A stretch of DNA of 64,000 nt. It comes from Reticulitermes speratus. Lineage: Eukaryota; Arthropoda; Insecta; Blattodea; Rhinotermitidae. Made by a program: the position numbers and the translations under genes. The notes under the pieces were generated by a model. That model was not told where the DNA came from and did not search any database. It worked only from the letters and a program-made list of their open reading frames with translations. Positions 32,801 through 44,800 of this stretch are shown piece by piece (the stretch's first letter is position 1; the number at the start of each line of letters is the position of its first letter). Where the stretch lies: contig JAJKFL010000042.1 in NCBI GenBank assembly GCA_021186555.1, positions 24,427,521 through 24,491,520 of the forward strand. The letters are read 5' to 3'.

Positions 32801-35800
32801 GTCTTGCTACACAAACAAACACTTCCTGTTTCAGATTGTTGGCATATAGTGTTATCTAGACACTTAGCACTTACTTTAGTTATATCAGCATTATCATGAA
32901 CTGTATGTACACTACTATGAGTGAGTCTAACATTATGGCATATGTCAAAAAAGCCAATGCTGTTGAAGAGGAAACTAAATGAGCCACGTGATTATATCAT
33001 GAACGTAATCAATCCACACATGCGACAGATGGCATGACAGTGGCGTCACTTTCTGCTAGCCTCCTACAGAAGACAAGGACGGCCATGGATCGTCTATGCC
33101 AAATTGCGCTAAACTGAAATTTATTGTGTAAAGTCGAAAAGTGGTGTAAATTTTCAAGTCACGTTAAAGCGAAATCGCGCAAAAAGTAATCGTGTAAAAC
33201 GAGACCTGCCTGTACTTAATTACCACAAACACAACTATTTATTGGTATTTCTATCAGATCAAATTGCAGGGCAACATGTTTCAACCAAGATCTGGTCATC
33301 ATCAGGCCATATCATTACATGTAATGATATGGCCTGATCATTACATGTAATGATACGACCTCATGATGATCAGATGTTGGTCAAAACATGCTGGCCTGTA
33401 ATTTGATCTGATAGAAATACCAATAAATAGTTGTGTTTATGGTAATCAAGTACTACTTTGTAATACTACATACACAATACAACAACTGAATTATTAAATA
33501 CTTGAGCAACCCTAAATATAAATTAAATTAACAAATAATCATTTAACTTGAATTCTAAATCAAATTAGTCAATTCAAATCAAAGTTGCATTCTCCTACAC
33601 TTTTATCCAAACTTATTTTTAAGACTGACTATTCTAAACTCTTATGTAAACACACACACACACACACACAGTTTTTGCCAGTCTTTCCTCACTGATCTTC
33701 CACAGCAATTGCAGAACATCTCTCCATATACTAAGGTCCTTATTATTGATGTTTCTGGCCATTTCTTGTCATTACTGTATTATCCAGTGTGATGTTAAGC
33801 AGCAATAGGTAAAGGTAACACAATCCCTGTACAGGCCTGGACAGGTCCTGAGGGTTCCAGGAGGTTGAGGCTCCCAGATTTAAAAAAATTGGGCACATGA
33901 AGGTGGTTAGGTTGTCAGCCCTACGCACTGGCCACCTTTACCCCCCAGGACAGATTCCTGGTATGCATTTCTGTTAGAAGCTGAGTTTACCGCAGGGCCA
34001 TAGTGCAGCTAGAAGAATTATGTCAATGAAAAATTCCTATGACACCATCAGGAATTGAACCCACGACTTTCCGGCTTTTAGCACAGTGCCTCACCAACTG
34101 TGCCACCGCACAACCAGCAATAGTACCTAGTACAAATCTAATGTCCTTTCTCATCCAGTGACTTAAAAGTCTGATGTGTATGTATGGAAGAATTATGAAA
34201 ATAAAATAGTCTTTTGATTCAACGTTCCTCAGAAGTTATCAGGAATAACTCACCACTCTAGAACCTTTGCTGAACACTCCAAATAATTCTCCCAAAGTTC
34301 TGAAATATCTTTTCACCATATTGTAGTATATTATCAGTAGGCAAATATTTGCCAGTTGCTAAAGCACAAGAAAAGGTAAACACATTATTCTAGAAATTAT
34401 CCTAAAATATTTGCTAAGTAAAACACTTTTGAAAACTCACCCACACAAGTGCATACTTAAATGCAGCAGCAAGTGTGCGATGGATAGCATGACATACATG
34501 TTCTACTGTTACACCACGACGCAAGATGAGGCCATCATCAAAATCTGGAGGCTGGCCTGGTTTTTTGGTGTATACTCTAATAAGAGACAGATATTCCCAG
34601 AGTTGTTCCAGCAAGTAGTCCAAGTTCAGCTTCATGTTACAGCTAAGAACAGGCAATCAAAACCGTATGATTTATGTTTATACTGTATAATTATACCATA
34701 ACCAAAAGACAATCAAGTGCTTTGAACTCAATGACATATTCATATTTTCCAGTACAAAGATTCACCAGTTGGTTACATACACAGAACAAACTACATTAAC
34801 ATAAATATTTTAACAACTGTTCATTTCCATAAAATGTACTAGTGTTCAATTTCACACAGTCTGTTTACACCATCAGAGTACACAAATTCTTTTGTGTTGT
34901 ATGTTGTATTTATTGTATATTGCTCCCACATGCATCAGTCAGTATGACAATCCTCATCATGTTCATTTAATAACACTAAAAATTGAAACAATAACCATAA
35001 TGACCAAAACTCGTAGGAGAAATATAATCTAATAAACGCCACAACAAAAACTATGTACTCTGATGGCACAAAAAGAGTTTGTCAAATTTAACTTGAATAT
35101 TATGACTTTTTTACATGAGCAAATAGCAAGATGCTAAGAAACCATAGGTTGTTGTAATTACGTCCCACTTTACCCGACTTTTCTTTCTTAAGGAAAAAAA
35201 AATAGACTGATCACAACACCATGCTGCCCTGAGTGTCCACTTTCAACTTATGAATCAGCCAAGCAACTTTCTCAAAATTTGATATGCACATGCAATTTAA
35301 GGCCACCCCAACCCCATACTTTATACTGTACTATAGTCAGTTGGAATAACATGGAGGCCTCAGACAGAGTGCATATTTTCAAAAAGCCTTCTTTCCTACT
35401 TTGCATCATGTGCCATGATGGTTACGTATTGCAGACACAAAGCCAGTCACTTTACAGATAACACTGAACAGTCAGAAATCAACTCTCTGGAGATGAAGTG
35501 CCCCTATGGGCACACCATATTTGTCATGGGCACTTCAACTTCTCATACTCCCTGTGAGTGGATGGTCACCCCCTTTTTTATGCTCCGATGGTGTCAGCTG
35601 AATCAAGAATGAGTCCATAGGCAGATGATTAGTCTACCAGCATTTATCAACTCTATGCAAACATGTAGGAGAGGTGGTTTGTATCACGTGTGACTAAATC
35701 AGCACCACACCCTACTAAGCCCAGCAGTACAACTCACACATATCTCATGCACACAGTCACAAACACACACTCATCAAACTAGTCCAATCTTGCAGTCCAA

Positions 35801-38800
35801 ACAGCAGCTGCTCATTGTGATTACGTGTGGATCAGCAGACTGATATACCGTTGACAACTAGTAATGTCTGCCCACAGCACTGATACTGAATGTGAAATGG
35901 CCATAAACAATGACTATGAAGGATGTAGCAGCCAGCAGAGTGACATAGATGAATACATACATGGAGAAGCATTGGAGCTGCAACCTGGGACCAGAGCTGG
36001 TGCGCACACAAACTGGGGACCCCCACAACGATGGCACAGGGCTGCCCACCCACTTAATGCATCTTCCAGGCATGTCAACAAAAATGAGATGCCCTCAACA
36101 ATGCAAAACTCCATCACTTGGCTAGTGCTATATTTCCAACTGCTGGTGAAACAGAAAAACCTGTATTACCAACAACACTTGGACTTGCAGGATGAAGAAT
36201 TATCATCTGCCCCTCTTTTTGACATCACAGTGTCTGACATCCCCCCATTTTTGATTATAACTATACAAATGGGACATGACATAAGAGACAACTAGGACTA
36301 CTAGTTTACACTTCAAAGAGTTGAGCTGCCTTAAAGCCTCTAAAAGATGGCTTTTTAATAAAGCTAAAAAGACTGGTGACTGGGAATCTTATAGAATGGC
36401 CCTCACCAGTTATCATAAAGCAATAAGAAAAGCAATACAATCCTCGTGGATGGAATACTGTCAGGGGATTGAGAAAGTACCTGATAGAGCCCGCCTAAAG
36501 AGGATTATGGCCAATCAGCTGGCCAATAAGGTGGGTTCCATCAAACTACCTAATGGCTGTCACACACAAGCAGGAATAGAGACCCTGAGGGAACTGTATA
36601 GAGTTCACTTCCCAGGAGCTGCTGCAGGAGGAAGAACAGAATTAAGGCAGGGACAGCCAAACCTGGGGACATTTATTGTCCACAGGGAGGACTGGGAACT
36701 GTCTAAAAGGATTATTGACCAACCCAAAATTAAATGGGTGATAAACACATTCAAACCATTTAAATCGGCAGGAACAGATGAGATTGTACCTGCATTATTA
36801 TTGCAACAGGGGGTCAATTACTTAACAACTCGCCTATGCCGAATCTTTAGAGCATGCCTGGCAAGAGGATACATACCCATAGCCTGGAGGCAAGTTAAAG
36901 TGATGTTTATGCCTAAGCCCGGGTAGGCTAACTATACCGAGGCCAAGGCATATCATCCTATTACTCTACCATCGTTCATCCTGAAAACTATGGAAAAATT
37001 GGTGGACAGGTATATTAGGGACGAGATTATGCGGCTGCATCACCTGCATCAATACCAATTTGCCTACCAACCAGGGAAGTCCACTGAAACTGCACTGCAT
37101 CATGTAATTACACACATAGAAGAAGCAGTGGTAAACAGAGAGGTCACACTTGGAGCCTTCTTGGATATTGAGAGAGTGTTTGATAGCACCTCACATAGCA
37201 TCATAATAGAAGCTGCTGAAAGGCATGGGCAATATGTCGGTGGATCAGTTTCAAGCTGGGTAATAAGAAAATCATAGCCACACTCACAGGAGAAACTCTG
37301 GAGGGGTCTGTGGCCAGAGGCTGTCTGCAGGGGGTGTCTTGTCGCCCCTGCTGTGGAGTCTGGTTGTGGATGAACTCGTAGAAGGACTCAATGAGAATGG
37401 TTATAACATGCTGGGGTATGCTAATGATATTGCTATCCTAGACAGCAGAAAATTTCCATGTACTGTCTCAGGGATTCTACAGGAAGCTTTGAGTATGGTG
37501 CAAAAGTGGTGTGAAAGGACTCAGTTGTCTATAAACCCACAAAAGATGGTGGTAGTTCCATTCACAAGGAACAGAGATTTAAGGTGCTTAAAAGAACCAA
37601 CCCTCTCTGGACATAAATTGCAACTGGCTACTGAAGTCAAATACCACGGACTCACTTTGGACAAGGGACTGACATGGAAGACACAGCTAGGAAATGTGAT
37701 AAACAAGGCCTATAGAGCTTTCTGGACCTGCAAAGGTACATTTGGTATAACTTGGGGTTTGAAGCTCAAGGTTTTACACTGGCTTTACATTATGATAATT
37801 AGACCCATTTTGACCTACGGTGCAACAGTATGGTGGATGAGGGTCAACTATAACGTCAGCAGGATGGAGCTTAATAAGCTACAGACTAGCCTGCCTGGCT
37901 ATAACGGGGGCAATGAAGACTACCGCAGCAGCAGCAATGGAGGTTCTCCTGGGACTCCCGCCTCTGAATGTGGTAAATAAGGCGGAGGCACAGGCAGGGA
38001 TCTACAGACTCATGTGTAATCAACAATGGAGACCTAGATCTACTAACTATGGTCACACTAAGACCAATGTGGGCAGTGGTACCAGGGAGGGGGCATAGCT
38101 TCAGTCTCGGGCTTCACACAATGGTATTCCAGGCGGAGATATACACCATTAAGGCATGTATAATGGAGAATACAGAACAGGGCTACAAAGGTAGTAATAT
38201 CTACATTATCTCAGTCAAGCAGCCATTAAGGCACTTAATAACTTCCAGATCAATTCCAAACTAGTCTGGGATTGCCATCAATCCCTGATGAGACTGGCAG
38301 AACACAACAGCGTCCAACTGATATGGGTGCTGGGACATATGGGAATTGATGGAAATTAAATGGCTGATCAACTAGCTAGACAGGGTTCCTCATGTCCATT
38401 TATAGGACCTGAGCCTGCCCTGGGCATAACTGCTAAGATTGCCAGGGAGGTGATCGGGGGATGGACAAATAGGAAACATACAGAATATTGGCAGTCCATT
38501 CATGGGCAAAGAGAGGCTAGGGGCTTTCTCAAAAGAACCTCTGCTAAAAGAGCTGGAGAACTACTTAGTTTGAGCAGAAACCAGCTAAGAATATTGACAG
38601 GGCTGTTCACAGGACATTGTCATTTAAAGGGACACTTCTTTAAACTTGGGCTATTAGACAGTCTCGAGTGCGATAGATGCAAACAGGCATCTGAAACAGC
38701 CTCACATGTTCTCTGCGATTGTGAGGCCTTGGCTGCATTAAGATTCAGGTACCTGGGACATTATTTTATGAAACCAGGGGACTTTAAATATATCTCTGTA

Positions 38801-41800
38801 AGCAGGTTACTGCACTTTGTTCAAAGTGCGGGACTGCTAAACACATGAATATAAGGGCTGCACAAAGGATCAGGAATGGTCGATGTGCATGGGACGCTTT
38901 GGTGCCAGCCCTACTTCTATGCTATTACACTTCAAAAATTCTACACACCATTCTACAGTAACACCATGAAACATAACAGGTACCTTCACATATTATGGTT
39001 CTTACATTTCTCTGACAATACCAAGAAATCTCACATCACTGGTAACAACTATGAGACTATGAAAGCTAAGGACATTTTTTGTGATGCTGAATGATTTTGT
39101 TCCTAAATTTTACAACATGTCTGAACGGTCAGCAGCAAGAAAAGTTACTGCCAATGGTCAAGTAATTTTCAGACAGTATATCACTAAGGAACATAAACCT
39201 TTTGGCATAAAAATTACAATCTTGGTGTCATGATACGCTACACACATAACATGATGGTTTATTTTGGCAAAGATGCATAAACTGGAACTGAGAAAATGAC
39301 AGCAAAACACACAACTGTGGGCCATTGTACCAGAAGGGTGGAAGGAGATGAACATAAGTTGTTTATGGATGTCTTCTCCTTCTTTATTGGATGATCTGGC
39401 TACTCTAAATATAAACTGTTGGGATACAGTCCATCCAAACAACAAGGGCATGCCACATGACTCTGGACATAAAATACTGAAAGTGAAATGGAGCGACGCA
39501 CAAGTCTGACTCAGGGGAACTTGACTGTAATGGTACAGAACGCCAAGACACATGTATACATACTAACAAACACCAACAGCCAGAAGTAGGCAACTTCAAG
39601 GGCAAACATGGCAACACCGTCAAACCAACCACCACTGGAAGTTATAAAACACTGACATGGGATATATCAACATGGGAGACAAAATAGCAAATAGCTGTTC
39701 AGTGAACCAGTCTCCTTTCACATGGACGAAAATGTTGTTTCTTCACCTGCTTGACCTAACGATTCTGAACAGCTGGATTCTGTTGTCATCTTGTAGGGCC
39801 AAGACTTCTCATACTCGTAGATATTTCTGCTTACATTTAGTGAGAAATGTTATAGATGAGGCAGGTAAAAATGTAAATTGCCTAGCACTGATAAATAATG
39901 ATCAATGGCTTGTAATGAGCAACAAGTCAAGATGCCATGTGTGTTAATGTGAAGTTGAATCGTGTATTAACTCTGTCCAGCGGAACTTTATGCAGGATAT
40001 TTAACTCCATCTCCAAAGAGTTAATTTCCATTACCCTTTCATAAATATTCAATGTAACAAAATATGTTTGAAATAAATGTATATGTTAACAAAATTTATA
40101 TTACATGTGATTTACTGGTCTTCTTTATAATGGACTACCAAGAGGATTTCAATAAAGCCCAGTTGGAGTTTTGTGCAAGCAAGGGTTATATTAGACTGAC
40201 AAATCAAGATCAAGTTCCCCCATATTGCATCAAAATCCATTCAGTACTTCTGGAGATGCAACAACAGACACAAAGTCACCCTTGTGAGCATTCACTTCAC
40301 TCTGTACAAAGAATGCACAAGATTCTAAGTGTCTAAATTCTTATTCTGATTTGGACTCAGTCCTTTTCATCTATTAAGCACTAACACACATATCAAAAGC
40401 ATCTGTCACTACATCGTGGTATAACATCCAAATCTACATACCACTTCTGTAGACTTCCAGCAGAAGGCTGCAGTTATGTCACTTACCTTACTACTACACT
40501 ATTTGGCTGACGAGCAATTCTGTCCACTTCTTCTATTGATATTTGGTCAATTTTATTGTACACGTAAAGGCATGGAAGGTAAACACGATTTGCAGAAATT
40601 ACATCAATCAATTCATCAGCGTTGCAATCTTCACGAAACAAAACCTTGAGGAACAAAACATGTTAAATACAAAAGCATACACATGATATCTACAAATGTC
40701 AAATACAACAAGCACAATAATGTTGTATGAAACAAAGACAGTTACACTGGTTTAAATAATACCAAAACAATTAGACATATACAGTAAAGATAGTGTTCAT
40801 GAATTTTTGTCCATGTGAATTGACCTATCACAGCACGTTTCACAGCTCACTGCTTCCAAAGTATCCAGTTCACTTCATCTGTCACACATTTCAACCACTG
40901 GCCATACTATTGCTAGAAACTTTCCTGCACACCACTCTTAAAGTACTCATTTCCTTTCAACTGTCACAGATTCCCACCAGTGACCATACCACTGTCAGAT
41001 GCATTCCTGCACTTTGTTCTCAAAGTACAGTTGAACTTGGTTATGACATCATGAAAAGGACTGAATATTTTGTGTCATTATCAACGAGTGTCATTATAAC
41101 CGAGGTGTATTATGTTACAGTTAAAAGTGACAAATTAATTGGTACCACAGAATATCTGACTCAGAGAGGTGTCGTATAAACGGATGTCATTACAACCGGG
41201 TTCTACTGTACTTAGTTCCCTACAACTGTCACACATTTGTACCAGTGGCCACACCAATACCAAATGCATTCCTGCACACCATTCTCAACTACATAGTTTC
41301 CTTCCGTTGTCATACGAGGTCTGACACAAAAAAAACGAGACTAACCCTATAGCTCTGGAAACAAGAGTGGGGGGATGAAACAAATACACGGCTATGGAAC
41401 ATGATCTGTCCTGTCACAGTGTTACAAGTTTCAGCTCGATCGCTTCACTCAGTACAAGTTGACGCATCTTCAAATATTGGCGTGTTTTTACCCTCGGACG
41501 GAAAATGTCGGACTGCAAAAGTGAACAACGAGTTAACATCAAGTTTCTTGTTAAACTGAAGAAATCCGCGACGGAAACTTTTCAATTATTGACTGAGGCT
41601 TATGGTGAAGATTGCATATCTCGTGCACGTGTTTTTGAGTGGCACAAACGATTTTCGGAAGGCAGAGAAAGCGTGAAAGATGATGATCGCCCAGGCCGGC
41701 CACGCACAGCTGTTAACGATGACAACATTGAAAAAGTGCGACATGTGATTCGAAAAGACAGAAGGTTGGGTGTTCGAGCTGAGAAAGTTAATTTGGATAG

Positions 41801-44800
41801 GGAAAGTGTTCGACGAATTCTAACGGAAGAATTGAACATGACAAAGGTTTGTGCAAAAATGGTTCCAAAAATTCTGTCAGATGAACAAAAAGAACGCCGC
41901 CAGGAATTGTGTTCGGACCTTTTGCAACGCATTGAGGATGAACCAGATTTGTTGAATTCGGTCATTAATTGTGATGAAACTTGGATATTTACGTATGATC
42001 CGGAAACCAAGCGACAATCAATGCAGTGGAAGTCAACATCATCTCCAAGACCAAAAAAAGCACGCATGAGTCATTCGAGGTTCAAGGCCATGTTGATTGA
42101 TTTCTTCGATATCCAGGCTATTGTGATGGCAGAGTGGGTACCTAGCGGCCAGACGGTAAATCAACACTATTACATTGAAGTGTTGACAAAATTACGGGAA
42201 CGTGTGAGAAGGAAACGACTGGAATTGTGGCAAAACGGGTGGATTTTGCATCAGGATAACGTGCCAGCCCACAACGCTTTGTCTGTGAAGCAGTTTTTAG
42301 CCAATAAAAACATCACTGTGATGGAGCACCCACCTTATTCGCCAGACCTCGCTCCCTGTGACTTCTACTTCTTCCAAAGATCAAGTTGGTGCTCAAAGGG
42401 ACCCATTTTTTATCGGTAGAAGATGTGAAAGTCAAAACGACGGAGATCCTCAACAGTCTGACAGAAAATGACATGCAGAATTGCTTTGAACGTTGGCAGC
42501 ATCGTATGCAGCTGTGTGTTAACTCAGAAGGGAACTACTTTGAAGGCGATCGTAATTAATTTGCTGAATTTGTCAAACAGAAATAGTTACAGACACAGTC
42601 TCGTTTTTTTTGTGTCAGACCTCGTACATTCCTATCCGTGGCCATATCATTTGCAGATGTATTCCTGCACACCACTCTCGAAGAGCACAGTTTCTTTCTG
42701 CTGTCATAGCCTTTCTCACTTCTTTCTGCTCACTGAAATCTGAACCCTTTAAAAGGCTCCTGTTAACAGTACTAGATCACAAGAGAAGTGAGGTTGTGGA
42801 AGCACAGTGACATAATTCTTAAACATTCCAGTGCCAAAAGAGACTAAGCAGTTGGTGCATTGTCATGGCCGATCAAATTTACAGACTCCAGATTTAGTGA
42901 ATATCTTACTGCAAACAGTGAGCAACGTCTTTGTACATGCTCTTGTTGATGACATGCTTTCCTGAAATTAAGTTGTGTTGAATGATGGCCCAGCTATCAA
43001 AGAACACACCTTCAACATCACTGATCCATTAAGAGATGTCTGCATTTTAACTGATGAGGGTTAATTCCACTACACTAGAGTTCTGAATCAAAGGCATATT
43101 TTTTTAGAAATGTGCTGCCTAATCATACACAAACCTTGTGGCAACTAATTCTTCAAATTGCAACATTCTGGTAAAAATTACAAGCCAAACAGGCTCTGGT
43201 GCCTTCCTCATATAAGTTTGCATTCTGACATTAAGAATTTAATAAGTTCTGCATCATTCAGCAGCTGTTAGAAACATTCATGAACTACGTGACTCCGCAT
43301 GCAAATGCAACAATAGTATTAAATTTGATTATCTTTACTTTAGTGACTGAATACAAGATACAGGTAAAAGTTACAGTTATTCCTGTGCTGATGAATAAGC
43401 ATCATGGTGATGATCTGGCTTTTGGAATGGGCCAGGTGCTAACAACTCCTTACCATAGAAACTTACACAACACTTCACAAAGCGTCAGACCGGGACTGAT
43501 TCTCTGGAACAATGTGAGCAATGAAAAATGGACGAGATTTGGAATGTGAAGAAACTGTATAGGCCGGTGTCACTGAAGACAGTGGCCATAGAATTAGCAA
43601 ATTATAGATTAGATTTAGTGGGAGTACAGGAGGTCAGCTGGAACAAAGGAGGCACTGAATGAGCAGAAGGTTTTACTTTCTCTGTGAAAAAGGAAATGAA
43701 AATCAATTAGGGATGGGATTTTTTCTACATAAGAGAATCATAACAGCAGTTAAGAAAGAACAATTTGTTAGTGATAGGATGTCACATTTTAAGAGGTCAC
43801 TGATGTAATATTCTTGTTCAGAATGCACATGCCCCAACTGAAGACAAAAGTGATGACTCAAATAACAGTTGCTACGAGGAATTAGAACAGGTCCCTAACT
43901 ACTGTAAGAAAATTCTGTTTTGAGGTTTTAATGCAAAACTGAGGAGGGAAGACATTTTTGGATCAGCAACTGCAAGTGAGAGTTTACAAGAAAATAGTAA
44001 CGATAGTGGTGTTAGAGCAGTAAAATTCGCCACATCAGAAAACCTAATTGTCAAGAGCACCATGTTCCCACATTGAAACATTCATAAATATATTTTGACC
44101 TCTCCTGATGGAAAGACACAATCAGATTGATCACATACTGATAGATAGGAGATGGCATTCAAGTATACTTGATGTCTGATCTTTCACAGAAGCTAACTGT
44201 GATACTGACCACTGTCTAGTGGTTGCAAAGTTTGGGAGAAACTCTCAGTATGGAAATGGACAGAATAGAAATTTGACACAGAATCAGTAGCCAGAAGCTA
44301 ATTGTGGTAGAAGCTAGGAAACAGCACCAACTTCAAACCTCTGTGCTGTGTTACGTCAAAAATAAGACAAGTTTCTGCTGGACGATACCTGCCACCCTTG
44401 ACCCACATTCAGTTGTACCCTTCCCTTCCTCCCCTACTTCCTTCTTGGTATGTCCCACAAGTGTACCTGTTTGGCTTGAGAATTTCCTTGAGCACTCAGT
44501 GATCTACCTTCGCAGGATAAAGATCCAAATTTAGTTTTGGATTGTTGTATTTCAAAATTGTGTTGCGGTATATATTAATATAGCGTGGGGTTGTTTACGT
44601 CCCTGGTAGTGCTGGGGTCAGATTTGTGTTTATTGGTACCAACACAGTACTGCCAAGTTATTGCTGGTCTGCGTGGAGCCTCTCTTCAATGTAGGATCAA
44701 TATCATTTGCTGTCTTGGTGTATATATTTTGTTCTAATTATCTACACTTTCCTGTAAGAACTGATGATTTGGTTTGTTTAAATTTGTTTGTGAAATAAAT

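Larger units (their letters stand above)
40797..42782. repeat. 82-bp minisatellite, hit twice by TA-targeting transposons
   Basis: Units starting CTGTCA at 40879, 40961, 41226, about 41307 and 42701 are 82 bp apart once the MITE (181 bp plus TA) and the mariner (1,310 bp plus TA) are removed. Shared core: ACCAGTGGCCA, then GCATTCCTGCACACCA. A degenerate unit precedes 40879. Lies in DRG2 intron 5. Confidence 0.88.

Noticed and set aside
34040-34114. tRNA gene candidate with A and B boxes
   Set aside because: It continues into a SINE body and tail and is flanked by a target duplication, so it is a SINE head.
41600-42067. 155-residue open frame on the minus strand
   Set aside because: Antisense to the mariner transposase.
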